In this document: one piece after another, positions 40,866 through 53,112 of the stretch | How positions within the stretch are numbered: position 1 is the first letter of the stretch | Layout: every line of letters starts with the position of its first letter | From: Campanula takesimana | Taxonomy: Eukaryota > Streptophyta > Magnoliopsida > Asterales > Campanulaceae | Length of the DNA: 64,000 nt | Assembly (NCBI GenBank): GCA_026119855.1 | Contig: JAOWBW010001628.1 | Location: 62,001 to 126,000, forward strand | Direction: 5' to 3' | Translations under genes and position numbers: made by a program | Notes under the pieces: generated by a model | Told to the model about the DNA's origin: nothing | Seen by the model: only the letters and a program-made list of their open reading frames with translations | Databases searched by the model: none

Positions 40866-40985
40866 CATCAAACGCTTGTTGAACTTGAAAGCTGTCTTTG
40901 AGCGATCGATATCTTTGCAACTGACTTGGAGTGACGATTTTAGAGATGGATAGCTCGTTGAGCAGAGAGAATCAGAGATGATGAA
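40866..40985 (-). other. Possible 5' UTR exon of the AS8-like gene
   Basis: Minus-strand CT-rich leader with TTTGATG|GTAACG donor at 40866/40865. It would splice to 37166 across a 3.7-kb intron. Inference only, from orientation and the donor. Confidence 0.25.
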
Positions 40986-41177
40986 GATGGAGAGTGGGCT
41001 TTTCTAATTTTATTTTATATTTGTTTCTTTTTGGGCTTTGATACATATGTTGGGCTGTGAGCAGATGTTTATTTTATTTATTTATCCCATTCTTGTTTCT
41101 TTCGGCCCACCATAGCTATGGACTGGACCTCTCTCTCTCTCTCTTCTTTTGTGTGTACATTATTTATTTATTTTTTT

Positions 41178-42844
41178 GGTTAATGACAATTTAGGGCATG
41201 AACTCCAGAGGGGTGCGTCTAAAAGGGGTCTCGGTTTTTTTCCCGCCAGATCAGGACTTCTAATCATTTTTTTTTTGGCAATTAGGGGTTTTTGACGGAA
41301 TTCGTTAGAAACTCAGTTAAGTGACCATGTGCATGGCACGTGATTAACCGATCAGTTAGTTTGAACTGATATTTGCTATCAAGGGGTTTAAAGGAATTCT
41401 TATATTTTAAAGGGTTAAAAAATCAAATATCTTTTCAAGATTAAATAATTATTTTTGGAACAAAAATGCTTAACATTTCTTTAATATACAATAATATTAT
41501 TTAAAAATAAATAAAATTATACTTAATTATTTTTTAAATATATAAAAAATACATGTGTATTATTGTAATGCATAATTTAACACAGTATTTTAAGCAAAAT
41601 TTAACATATGCTTCTCTAAAAAAATAAAATTAAACGTAACTGGAGTTTATTTTAAAATTGAGCTTGGGTATTTTGTCATTTCACGCAGGGCATAACCAAA
41701 TCACCCACCATTGTTCCTGGTAGCTTAGGCTAACCACCGCCACCACCATCACCACCACCACCACCACCATCAAGAATGGTTAAATAAGCAAGCTCTTACT
41801 ATCTCACCACCACCATCAAGGTATCCACACACAGAATATTTTGTAGCATCTCCAATCACTCGGTTTTCCCGGAAAATGGAAACTAAAATGTTTCACATTT
41901 CCTCCTTTCAAGCCCCAACAAAGGCCACTTAATCGTCGTCGCCGAGCTTGGAAAATGCTCGTTTAGGCCACAGCCTCACCGTCGCCAACGACGTACCCAT
42001 CTCCTCCCAATCCCAATTATCCGGCCAACTATAAATAATTCCCCTTCCCTCCGTCGATCTCTCCCAAGATCTAGTTTCGTACAATCCCGTTTGAGGAAAA
42101 ATGTTGAAGAAGATGTTCGGGCCTCGTCCTCACCGTTGGTAAATTTGGCACTCCAGAACAGGACTTCAACGAGATCTGTGGTGACTATTGAGGGAGAGGG
42201 AGAGTGAGGGGGAGGAAAGATTGGGTGGTATGGTGTGACGGGGGAGGGGAGAATGGATTGGGGAAGAAGAACGGTGGTTGGGGAAGGTGAATCTGGATGG
42301 ATATGATTTCTAGGTTTTCATTTTGCTTTTTTGTTTTCCCTTTTTTGTTGCAATCCAGGTCTGGATTTCGCAAGAAAGCTCAAAGCCGCCTGTGGTTTTT
42401 TTGGGGGGATAAGGGGTAGGGCGAGGAAGACCAACGGTAAAGGATGGGGGAGGCGGTGACCCTAAAGAGACGGCTGCTGGAGTAGAAAGGGACACCGCCG
42501 GAGAAGATGGTCGGAGGTGGAGGTGGGGACGGGAGAGAGAAACGGGAGGGGGGGAATACGTGCGAGGAATGGGGAGATAAAGAGATATAAATTGTTTTCC
42601 ACCCTCCCCTCACTTTTAAAAATGTCATTTAAATCCTTAAAAGTCAATGACAACTCAAAAACTAACTGATCTGATAATCACGTGCCATGCACATGGTCAC
42701 TTAACTGAGTGTCTAACGAATTCCGTCAAAAAGCCCCTAATTGCCAAAAAAAATTGATTTGAAGCCTTGATCTAGCGGGAAAAAAAAATCGAGGCCCCTT
42801 TTAGACGCACTCCCTGGATTTCAGGGCCTAAATTGTCATTAACC
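41178..42844. mobile_element. Long-TIR MULE-like element, same family as 22236-23611
   Basis: TIRs of about 215 bp (41178-41395, 42630-42844): GGTTAATGACAATTTAGG at the tip, GACGGAATTCGTTAGA and CATGTGCATGGCACGTG inside, about 85% alike. The interior has a (CAC)n tract (about 41730-41770) and GC-rich DNA (41930-42560) that resembles captured genic sequence, but no family was recognised. No transposase. Target duplication obscured by T runs. Confidence 0.8.
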
Positions 42845-42946
42845 CTTTTTTTACTAATGGAAAAAATTGTGGTTCATCCTTAAATCATGGTCATAATGGT
42901 CTAGTGCAGTAATGAATGTTACATTTACTTTACAAATTTTAATGAA

Positions 42947-42976
42947 CTAGGATGAATACCGTGCTACGCACAGGGA
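42947..42976 (-). mobile_element. Helitron 3' end (minus strand)
   Basis: On the minus strand: TGTGCGTAGCACGG hairpin, then TATTCATC and the CTAG end before T. The matching 5' TC end was not identified; the element may comprise part of the repeat array to the right. Confidence 0.6.
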
Positions 42977-43607
42977 ATTTTTAAATTTATTTGCTAAAAT
43001 GTACATTACTTTTTTAATCATTTAAATAACTTATTTATTTTGTTATCACGTATATTATTTTTTGAAGGAAACGTATATTTATTAAATAGTGTTCTTTTAT
43101 TTATTTAAATGAATGATGAGTTTGCTTCTTCATTATTTTATTATTTAAGTTTCATTAATTAAATTAAAATATGAGCCTTTGATATCTCAAACTTATTCAA
43201 TTTAATTAATATTCCTTTAGTATGTATAACATGAAGAATCTATCATGATGAATCTGTCATTGATTTCATATCATACTATATTGAATCAATTAATCGCAAA
43301 TCTTATTTATCCAGTGCTCCATCTTTTAAGACTTATTATATGCACATATATTTATTAGATGTTTTAGTTTTTAGTTAGTTTGATTCATAATTAAGAGATT
43401 TATATAACAAAAAAAAATTAATTCACCTACTCAGTCATATCCCTTTAATACTTATAACATAAAAAATGGTTATTTAATTCATAATGAATCTATCTTTTGA
43501 TTTCATATGACTTTTCATGTTATGTTCATTTAAATTAAGTTACATTTCTAATGTTTCTTCTTTTTAGATTTATTATATTCATATATATATATATATATAT
43601 ATATATA

Positions 43608-45000
43608 GGCAAAACTGCACCAAAAATCACTCAACTATGACCAGTTTGAGTATTTGGTCACTAAACTAATTTCCTTTTGAAACAACACATCCAACTTATT
43701 TATTTTTGCATCCGTAGTCACTATCACTAACCCCGTCAGTTTTTTCCCGTTAAATGATCATGTGCATCGCATGTGACTAAATTTGTAGGAGCATTTAGGT
43801 AATCAAATCTAAATAGCGAAAAACCAAACTGTAGGGTTAAATTTTTAAAATCAAAATCTATAAGGCTTGAATTATGAAAAGGAAAAATAAAAAAACCCTA
43901 ATTACCTCTCACTTTCCCACTGTCCGCCGCCCCTCTCCCGTTCCCACATGTACGCTCTCTTTCCCGTCCCTTTCCCCATTGCCGGTCAGCTCCCAACCCT
44001 CCCCTCCTCTGGCCGCCTACCACCATCTCCAGTCAGCCCCCTCCCCCTTTCTCTTCCTGCTCCAATAGCCGTCCAGTTTAATCCTCCAATTTCACCTACT
44101 TTTCTCTCTCTAATCCCAATTTTTTCCTGGTAATGGCGACAGCTGATGAAATTTTCATCCGTCAACATCTTCTCGATGAAGTCTCTCCCATTGAATCCAT
44201 TTTCAATGAATTCAGCAGCTGCATCTCTTCTAATTTGAATTCCGGCGCTGAAATTTCTCGTTCTTATTCTTCTTCGAGTTCAATGACCTCTAATTGTGAA
44301 TCTGTACTTGCAATATCTGATGATATTGAGATTGATTTAGTTGAAACTGAAATCGAGCAGCCGGAAGTTATTGATCTGTCGTCTCCGAGAAGTGAGGTGA
44401 TTGATTCGGCTCCGGTGGTGAAGAGATTCGAGTGGATTGAGTTCGGCGACGGCGATTTGACTCAGTCGATGGAGACGGATTGAGATTGATTTAGCTATCT
44501 TATCGTTGTTGTTTGCAGCAATGGTGTTTCCGTTGGTTGGAGACGGTGGTAGAGTGGTGGGTGTCAGTGGTAACAGTGAGACGGTGGTGGGTGTCAGTGG
44601 TGCTTACCGCGGACTAGTGGCGGTGGTAGCCGGTGGCGGGTGGGTGCCAGAGATTGACCGGTAATTGGGAAGATGAAGAGAGGGAGTTAGTCTACTTAAC
44701 AAATGTGGGTGCATTTGTTTAGTTTCCTTAACATCAATAGCTAAAGTGGTGAAAAACAATTGATCAGGGACTTATTTGAAACAAGTTTAACCTTTATATT
44801 CTAGCTTAAAGTGAACTACCTAAAATACCTTAAAAAAGTCATGTGCATTGGCACATGACTATTTAACGCCAAAAAACTAACGGGGTTAGTGATAGTGACT
44901 ATGGATGCAAAAATAAATAAGTTGAATGTGTTGTTTCAAAAGAAAATTAGTTTAGTGACCAAATACCCAAAGTGGTCATAGTTGAGTGATTTTTGGTGCA
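43608..45000. mobile_element. Pack-MULE-like element in a TA microsatellite, with ERF-like ORF
   Basis: TIRs of about 170 bp: TGCACCAAAAATCACTCAAC, TTTGGTCACTAAACTAATTT and TCACTATCACTAACCCCGT, inverted at 44860-45000. It is embedded in (TA)n on both sides, so the target duplication is hidden. Interior 43870-44700 is genic in character and holds an intact ORF. Confidence 0.82.
44133..44483 (+). CDS. 116-residue ORF inside TIR element, ERF N-terminus-like
   Basis: Starts MATADEIFIRQHLLDE, the kind of opening seen in group IX ERF transcription factors (ERF5/6-like), followed by a serine-rich and an acidic stretch, ending FEWIEFGDGDLTQSMETD. No AP2 DNA-binding domain. It is the only open coding region in the element, bounded by TIRs, so it is best read as captured exon DNA. 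If expressed, the short acidic protein could act like a free activation region; that is speculation. The ERF assignment rests on about 16 residues. Confidence 0.45.
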   Translation: MATADEIFIRQHLLDEVSPIESIFNEFSSCISSNLNSGAEISRSYSSSSSMTSNCESVLAISDDIEIDLVETEIEQPEVIDLSSPRSEVIDSAPVVKRFEWIEFGDGDLTQSMETD

Positions 45001-45001
45001 T

Positions 45002-45046
<45 letters not shown>

Positions 45047-45823
45047 ATGTTTTAATTTTAAATTTATTCAATTCAAAAAGTAAAGACTTTTGATAATCCA
45101 AATATTAAGTCATCTATTAATTCATGTCCTTTAAAAACTTGTTGCATAAATAAAATAAAATTAATTCATGATGAATCTAACATTTGATTTAAAAAAAACT
45201 TATCATATTCAATTAATCATTAAAATTAGATTACATCTTTTAGGACTTATTATATGAATATATATTTATTAGATATTTTAACTTTTAATTTAATTTGATT
45301 CATAAATAAAACTTCTTGATGATCCAAAATCAACTACTCATTCATCTCCCTTTAAGATTTATAACATAAAAAAAAAAAATCATGATGAATCTAACATTAG
45401 ATTTCATATCACTTTTTATATTCGTTTCATTTAAAGTAACTAACATTAATATTATATCTAATGTGTCATCTTCTTAAACGTATTATATGCACATATATAT
45501 TTATTAAATTATTTAGTTTTTTATTTAATTTGATCCATAAAGAAAAGACTTTTGATAATTCAAATATTATTTGACCTAATGATTCATCTTTCTTAAGATT
45601 TATTGCATTATAAACTAAAATTAATGCTTGATGAATCTAGCATTTGAATTCATATCACTTATCATATAAATTAAATTACATTAATAATATAAATTGAGAG
45701 AGTTTTGATAATCTCTATTTTTATTGCACAATGTTACATTTTCTCTAAGAACTTATTATATTAAAAAATATTTATTACATGCTTCTATGTTTATTTTTTT
45801 AATGCGGGTATGTTTTTGTAAAA

Positions 45824-46045
45824 TACTCCCTCCGTCACAGCTCACTTGACACTTATTTCTATTTTGGTCCGTCCCAGCTCACTTGACACTTCCCAAAATA
45901 GCCTACTTTTTATAATTTTATATTCACTATACCCCACCACTCATTCTCTCTCTCTCTTCATTTTCCACCACTCAATTTATTCAACTAACACTAATATTTA
46001 CCTCACTCATTCTCTCTCTTCATTTTCTACCACACATTTTCTTTA
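45824..46045. mobile_element. MITE left part, cut by Helitron
   Basis: TACTCCCTCCGTCACAGCTC start, then CCCCACCACTCATTCTCTCT motifs as in 10952-11243. Continues after the Helitron at 46972 (TTTTATTCTTTTTTTCTTAG, TTGTGCCC), where it lacks its right terminus. Confidence 0.8.
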
Positions 46046-46971
46046 CTAGCGGGTAACCCGTGCTCTGCACGGAAAACCAATACTATGTCATAAAAATTAT
46101 TTGAACTATAGTTAACTAATATAGTAATCATCATTTTAACTAATACTATTAATAATAAAAATTAATCTATATAATTACTATTATTATAATAACTATTATA
46201 ATTAATTAATACCATTGATAGTAATAGTTAATATTTATATTAATAGCAATGATTAGTTTATATAATAATAATTATTAATATAATTATTATAATAAAATAA
46301 TATTATTAATAGTAATAGTTAATTGATATAGTAAGTATTATGATTAATTAATATTAAAAATTAATAATCTAACTTATATAATAACTATTATAATTAAATA
46401 ATACTAATAATAGTAATAGTTAATGTATGTAGCCTATTATAGTTAACCAATACTATTAATAGTAAAAAATAACTTATAAAGTAACTATTATGGTTAACTA
46501 ATACTATTAATAGTAATAATTAACTACATAGTAACTATTATAGTTAACTAATACTATTAATAGTAATAGTTAACTAATATAGTAACTATTATAGTTAACT
46601 AATACTATTAATAGTATTATTTAACTTGTATTGTAACTAATATTGTTAACTAATACTATTAATAGTAATAGTTAACTAATATAGTTAACTATTACTAATA
46701 AGAGTAATAGTTAACTATAATGGTTAACTATTATAGTTAACTATTACTAATAATAGTAATAGTTACTATAATAGTTAACTATTATAGTTACCCTTTTTAG
46801 TAACTATTATTATTAGCTAATAGTATTAGCTAATGAAAAGAAAATGAAAAGTCAATTATTTATTAGTATGTTGTTGATGTGGCTTCTCCAAATGCAAGCT
46901 TTCTACATTGTTTGTCCACATGTCAATACCATAGCTCTTTTGGCCAACTTTAATATATATATATATATAGA
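46046..46971 (-). mobile_element. Non-autonomous Helitron with TAACTATTA mini-repeats
   Basis: On the minus strand it starts TCTATATATATATA after A and ends GTTACCCGCTAG before T. Hairpin CCGTGC-AGA-GCACGG lies just before the end. Its middle (about 46100-46830) is an array of imperfect palindromic units such as TAACTAATACTATTAATAGT. No Rep/helicase. Confidence 0.9.
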
Positions 46972-47001
46972 TTTTATTCTTTTTTTCTTAGTTTTTGTGC
47001 C

Positions 47002-47250
47002 CTCCGTCCCATAACTATGTGGACAAATTTTCCTTTTGGACCTCCCATTGATAAGTTACACTTTCTTAAAATGGTAAAGAAGTTTTACTATTTCTCCCAC
47101 TCATTCTCTCACTTACTTTACTTTTATACTCACAACACCAATCAATCTACTATTCCCTGCACTACATTCTCTCTCTTACTTCACTTTTCACACTCACAAT
47201 AACTACCACTACTATTCATATCTTAATTCCCGTGCAAAATCCATTTTAAT
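47002..47250. mobile_element. Truncated MITE related to 23639-24691
   Basis: CCCTCCGTCCCATAACTATG, then TCCCATTGATAAGTTACA and TTTACTATTTCTCCCACTCA, parallel to 23643-23880. The right terminus is missing. Confidence 0.65.
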
Positions 47251-48372
47251 AATTTAATTTATTTATAAATAAACTATTTTTTAATTAAATATTAGTCATA
47301 CTATGATGTCTTTCTGTTTTAGTTCATCGATTTGTGAATATGTTAGATACAATAGTTATTATAGTTTTCTCTAAATCTTAGTAATTAACTGCAATTATTT
47401 TACATACTCTGTTAAATTAACAAATTCAACATACCCGATGTTTTAATATTGTAAGGAGTTGATTAATTGGATGTGGTACCAATTTCATTATCCAGAAGCA
47501 AATTTCTTTTCTTGGAACTATTCATCCGTTGTGATGTACGCATTGATGAATCTGTAAAGAAGATCAGAGTTTGGGGATATGAAAAATTGTATTTGTTAGT
47601 AGTAGCTTTAATGTGTTTAAATATATATACATACATCTATATGTGTCGTGTGTGTGCCGTGTGTGTGTATAGGTTAACTACCAAAATTTTATTATGAATA
47701 TTATTCTTAAACTTTGCAAGAGACTTTAGTTATATGAAAGAAACTTGACTTCAAGCCTGATTGGCCGAAAAGAGTTGCCGGTTCATTTTTCGAGATGCTT
47801 GTTACATCTTTCTCCCTTCATAATTTTAAAAGTTGTTTATTGTATTTTTCTCATGATATGCGCATATCTAATAGCCCGATCCTCTTTAGCAGTTTCTTTT
47901 GGAGGAATTACTAAAATAGAAAAAAAATATTACAATAGCAGTCTATATTTTATAAAAAAATATTAAAATATATGATATAGCCCTATATATTTTCTTATTA
48001 TTTGCATACGAAAAATTAGTGAAAATTATTTAATGTAACACGAAAGTAACTTAACTTCTTACCTATTTTTTCATCAGTTGTCTGACATAATTCCGGTATG
48101 TTTGTTATATCCTCTTTCGTGTGTAAATTTGGATTTTTTTTCTATCATGAGATAAGCACGTCTCATATCACGATTTTTCTTAGCAATTTCTTTTAAAGGC
48201 ATGCCTACAAAAATTAATATGATAACAAATGCAATAGTCAGCATATAAATCATGAAATATTGAGATACAATACACTATATTACCGATATGGAGTGTTGAT
48301 AAATCATTGCATCGTCTTCTTCCACATGGCTTCATTTATGTATAGAAAACCTAGAACAATTAAATTATCCTC
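47251..48372. other. AT-rich DNA, no supported feature
   Basis: Short ORFs only, no recognised domain. A (GT)n-like run lies near 47645-47670. Confidence 0.5.
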
Positions 48373-48377
48373 GAATC

Positions 48378-49227
48378 TGTTGGGATTTGAGCCAAAACCA
48401 AGGGGATGATCAAAATGAAGGAGAAAGGAGCAGAAGATCGACACTCAGGAGGAGTGGGCGACCGCCAAAAAAAGGGGTGGGCGACCGCCCAAATGTTCTA
48501 TGAAGAAGCTGGGCAATAATCTGCAAGAGTGAGCGGCCGCACAAAGAGAGTGGGCGACCGCCCACTCTATCGGGGAGGCAGACGGTTTTGTGTGAAGTTG
48601 GAGTAGTTGGAGTGTGGGCCTAAAGCCCATTTTGGTGTCCACGACAATTGGTGTGATGAATAAGGAATTCATCTCCTTATTAGTTAAGGATATTAATTAC
48701 CTTATTCTAATTATACTCCTATCTCTGGGACTCCGGGTAAATTAGATTTTGATCAGGATTAGGTTTTGTATCCCTATAAATATATTGTGACTACCACCAT
48801 AATATTTGATACTTTACTTTGTGTAGGAGAAAGTTAGGATATCAAGAGAGAGATACAAAATAGTGTATAGGAGGGGGCCGGGGCCCTAGGAGAGCCATGG
48901 GGGGCGATCCTAAAACCCGGCCATGACTATGTTTGTATGTTCTTATAGAGGGGAGATAATAATGTATATGTGAGAGATTATTACCGGAGAGTAGCCATGC
49001 TAGATCTATGTGAGCGCATGTGCTAAAGTTGTAATCTTTACATATATTATTATAATGATATCCTGGCTAAGTGACCCCAGATATAGTCATGTGTTGATGA
49101 ACTGGGTTATCAAACATCGGTGTTATTTGTTCTTTCATATTATATTATCATGTGTTGATTGTTTTTTCCATATTGATGACTGCTAGTATGGGCTAGTGGA
49201 TGCGGAGATCCCCTCAATTTCCCAGCA
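48378..49227. mobile_element. Solo LTR (850 bp)
   Basis: Begins TGTTGGGATTTGAG and ends TTTCCCAGCA. The exact 5-bp target duplication GAATC is at 48373-48377 and 49228-49232. TATAAATATATTG at about 48776 fits a promoter. TGGGCGACCGCC-type motifs occur at 48455, 48478, 48531 and 48551. No internal region, so it is the product of LTR-LTR recombination. Confidence 0.88.
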
Positions 49228-49494
49228 GAATCTAAATGTGGAGGATGCCTTTTTGGTATAAGTGAAAGCTTAAAAGTACTATTTGATGAATAAGTGTTAA
49301 GATTTCATAATTTGGTAGTAGCATATAAAGGTGAAGGTTCTACCAACTTGTGAGACTATTGATAATCTACCATTTATTTTAGTTCATGAACCATTTCATT
49401 TCGGAAAATCAATTGATACTTAAAACTTTACGTATTCGATCATAATTCAATGGAATTGAATAATATGTTGTTTCTTGGAATACATAAACAATTT

Positions 49495-49800
49495 CAATGC
49501 CTTAAATCATTTAATAATTCATGTCTTTTAAAGACTTGTTACATAAACAAAGTATAATTGTTTTATGATTAATCTAACATTTGATTTCAAAAGACTTATC
49601 ATATTCAACTAAACATTAAAATTAGATTGCATCTTTTAGGACTTGTTATATGAACATATATTTATTAGATGTTTTAGCTTTTAATTTAATGTGATTTATA
49701 AATAAAAGACTTTTGATGATCCAAATTCAACTACTCATTCATCTCCCTTTAAGATTTATAACATATAAAAAAATTAATTCATGATGCATCAAACCTAAGA
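49495..49800. repeat. Further units of the ~230-bp repeat
   Basis: AATTCATGTCTTTTAAAGAC, GCATCTTTTAGGACTTGTTA and TTGATGATCCAAATTCAACT match 45070-45370. This shows that the solo LTR, Helitron and MITEs were inserted into one older array. Confidence 0.7.
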
Positions 49801-49998
49801 TTTTAAAGTCACTTCTTCTTAGTTGAAAACTAAAAAGTCACCTCTTAATTTAGTGCATCCATGACCTATCTAGTCTAATTCTCTATGTATAAAATATGTT
49901 CTATTAGGTATCATTCTCTTATTATAGAATCACTCTAAAGAGAAAATGATTTAATATGTACATGTTTATATTATTATTATATATCAATTAGCCATTTA

Positions 49999-52124
49999 TG
50001 TCACGACCCGAAATCTAGGCTCTATTTTATTAGTAATAAATAATTATTATTTATTTATTTGCTTGTTTATTTATTTAAATTATTATTTATTTAAATAATT
50101 ATGTGTGCAATTTATGTGTTACAATATTTATGCCTAGCATTTTATTCGAGTCAGTTGGGCTAGTGTAGAAGTGTTGGGTCTTAATTGATAGTTGGGAGTG
50201 TAGTATTTGTGTGTAGTGTGAGAGAGGGGGCCTAAGCGTAAGTTTTTGAATAATTTTCCCTAGTCCCCCTCACCTCCCTCACCTTTTCCCTCACTCTCTC
50301 CATCCTCTCCCAGCCAACTCCCTCCCTCTCTCTAGCTTTGGGTAAGTTTCTCATTCTCTTCCTTCTCTCTTCTTTTTCTTCATCTTCTTCTTGTTATCAT
50401 TCATTTCTTAAAATGTGAACCTTGTTTAGATCGTCGATAGGATCGCGTAGAACCAAAAAGAATCGAAATCCATCAACTTTGAGAAAATCCAAGTAAGTTA
50501 CTTTTCCCCCATTTTGATGCTAAAATGTTCATATCATGTCTAGATAATGTTTGATGTGTTATATTTGAAGTTTGGTTGAGTTTTTGAATTTGTTTGGAAT
50601 TTATTGGGAATTTATTTTGGGTTTTGATCAAAAATGGTGAAATCTTGAATGTTGGGTTTGATTCTTGATTTTGGTTGTTAAATGTTGTTGTATGAGTCTT
50701 TTTTGACTTATTAGTTGTGTTGGTACATTAGTATGCTAGTTAGAAGGTTGGATTTTGGTTGAAATGTGTTTTGGGTTTGAAAATGGAAGAACCCAGTTGT
50801 TCTTCCCGATTTCCAGTAGTTCAGAACATTGGGCGGCCGCATAAGAATGTATGGGAGACCGCACATCTATCTGAAAGCTTTTGTTCTTGTTTGAGGGCCT
50901 TTTTGGGCGACCGCACAGACCTCTGAAAGTTTACATTTTGTTAATTTGTGTGATTGAAGAACGCGTTTTGGTCTAAGTCTTGGGTGTCCTTCTAGTTGAC
51001 CTTAGTGAACATTATAGTACACTCTAGTGATAGAATTGGGTCCTTTGTGATGAAGTTTGTGTTTGAAATTAATTAAGTGTTAATTGAGATTATTGGAACA
51101 CTTTAATTGTGCGTTGTTGGTATATTTCACTTTCTTGGTGACTTCTTGGTATGGTTTACTTTTGTGGTAATTTACTTGGATTGGTTCCCTACTTTGGAAC
51201 CTTAAGTTGTTTATTCATGCTAAATTATTATTACTTAGCATTTATTTGGAAGCCCAGCTGGCATATTTGTTGCATCGGGCGATGGGAAGGATTATAATGG
51301 CAAAGCCAAGTCCATTATAATGTTGACCATTGTTTTGCCCCCTTCTTTACCCCTTTTCCAGATTGGCCTTGGAAAAGTCAAGTTAGCGTTCCTCTGTGAA
51401 TGTATCTAGCTACTGGGCATGACTTTGTGTCATGGTCCTTGTCCTTTGTGACACTTTTATGGTTATTGGTTCCAGTACCGGGGTTTTCTCTTCGGCTTTC
51501 ATGCTATTATGAAGATGATGATTTGTTGATTATTGAAGCTGCGCAGCGATCCTTTATTTGGATGTTCCGGTTTGGAAAACCTTGGCTATATCCTTTGTTA
51601 TGTGTTTATTTCCGCTGCTATCTGTTATGTGATAAATGCTATGTGCAATGTGATATTTATTATTGCTTATTGCTTCTTGCATCATAGCATGTCATGTAGT
51701 TGCATTAGTAACTTATTGAGATTTATCTCACCCCCTTTCTTTTTATCTTTGTTTTTCCTTAACCCCCCCCCAGGTGCTAAGGATTAGTCTCGCTGATCAC
51801 GTGAAAGAGGACGTCGAGAGTGGATACATTCTTTTGGGGAAGGTTATTATAGGTTGGTTTACATTATGTAAATGTGTAACCATTTTGGGATAGTTGTACC
51901 AAACAATGACGTCACTAAGAATTGTATATTTTTATTTTGTTGGGCATAAACTTGTGGAAGTTTATAATAGTTGTAATTGATTTTTATCAAACTTGGTTTT
52001 GTAAACTTTGGACCATCACCTTTTGGTATCAAATGGAATTTTTAACTTCGGTATTTCACAGTTTTGGTTTTAGAGTCGACGTCCAGCTCGCGGTCTCGGA
52101 CCCGCGGGGTCCGGGGTCGCGACA
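49999..52124 (+). repeat. 5' LTR of Tekay-type element
   Basis: 2126 bp. Contains three GC-rich GGGCGRCCGC-type motifs near 50833-50912 and a CT-rich leader-like stretch (50265-50400). Confidence 0.95.
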
Positions 52125-52245
52125 GTTGGTATCAGAGCTATGGCATTAGCTCTAAGTATAAGTCTAGGTGGATTAGTATGACCTAGGTGGGTAGTAGTGT
52201 GCGAAGTGATTAACGGTTGATGTTTTATGCAGGTACTTGATTACA

Positions 52246-53112
52246 ATGGTTCGTAGAAGGAGTGGTGAAGGTAGTACCGGTAATGCAAGTCAGAATGATA
52301 CAAGGGAAGAAGCACGTGCCATGTTTCAAGGCATGTTTGAGGCGGCCATGAAGGCCATACATGATCAAGGTCCGAGGGTAGAGCAAGCACCACCCCGCTA
52401 TGGATTGGAGCAATTTCTGAAGTTGAAACCGGTTGAATTCAATGGGGAGCCCGATGTAAGGAAAGCTGAGTTGTGGATTGAGTCGATGGAGAAGATTTAT
52501 GATGTATTTGGGTGCACGGATGAGGATAAGGTCCGGTTCGCGGCTTACAAGCTTGTGGGAGCCGCCGAGCATTGGTGGAAGGGTGTTAAAGCTAGTTGGG
52601 ATGACACTCACACGGTGTATGCGTGGGAGTTGTTTGTGCGCAAATTCAAGGAGAATTTCATTCCGGTTGTTGATCAAAACCGAAAGGAGACCGAGCTACT
52701 CAACTTGGAGCAATGATTGTTGTCTATAGCACAATACTCGGCTAAGTTCATAGAATTAGCCCGGTATTGTGACTATTTGGTGAGGACCGAGGAACAAAAA
52801 GCTATGAGATTCATTCGGGGATTGAAGACCTCCATCCGTACTCAACTTATTGCTCAACGGATTGTGACTTTCCAAGATGCGGTGGACCGAGCCTACTTAA
52901 TAGAGCAAGATATTGGGGAGCACAAAAGGAAAACCGAGGTTATGGGTACGAGTAAACCGGGAAGCCATGCTAAATCTCAACCTCAACACCGTTTCGACAA
53001 CCGAGGTAACCCGGGAGCATCATCTCAGTTTAAGGGGGAAACCACACCGAGGAATCCGGGTACTACTCCGGGATTCAGAATAGGAAGCCTTGTACCTTTT
53101 GTCAGAAGGTAG
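52246..53112 (+). pseudogene. Gypsy gag (matrix/capsid part) with premature stop
   Basis: The first ATG opens MVRRRSGEG. FLKLKPVEFNGEPDVRKAEL and WIESMEKIYDVFGCTDEDKV are the retrotransposon gag domain. An in-frame TGA (52714-52716) interrupts, and the same frame resumes with SIAQYSAKFIELARYCDYL. Near 53085 the frame is lost just before the first zinc knuckle. Confidence 0.92.

Larger units (their letters stand above)
43180..45720. repeat. Array of diverged repeats of about 230 bp, interrupted
   Basis: Recurring order: CATCTTTTAGGACTTATTAT, ATATATTTATTAGATGTTTT, GATTCATAAATAAAAGACTT, TTGATGATCCAAA, ACTCATTCATCTCCCTTTAA, ATGATGAATCTAACATTTGA. At least five units, split by the TIR element 43608-45000. 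Further units lie at 49495-49800. Confidence 0.75.

Noticed and set aside
46100..46830. CRISPR-like array of short repeats
   Set aside because: Palindromic AT-rich Helitron mini-repeats with no regular spacers; plant nuclear DNA.
51400..51787. Two overlapping ORFs that recur at 58175-58667
   Set aside because: They lie in the LTRs of the Gypsy element, in regions of no known protein.
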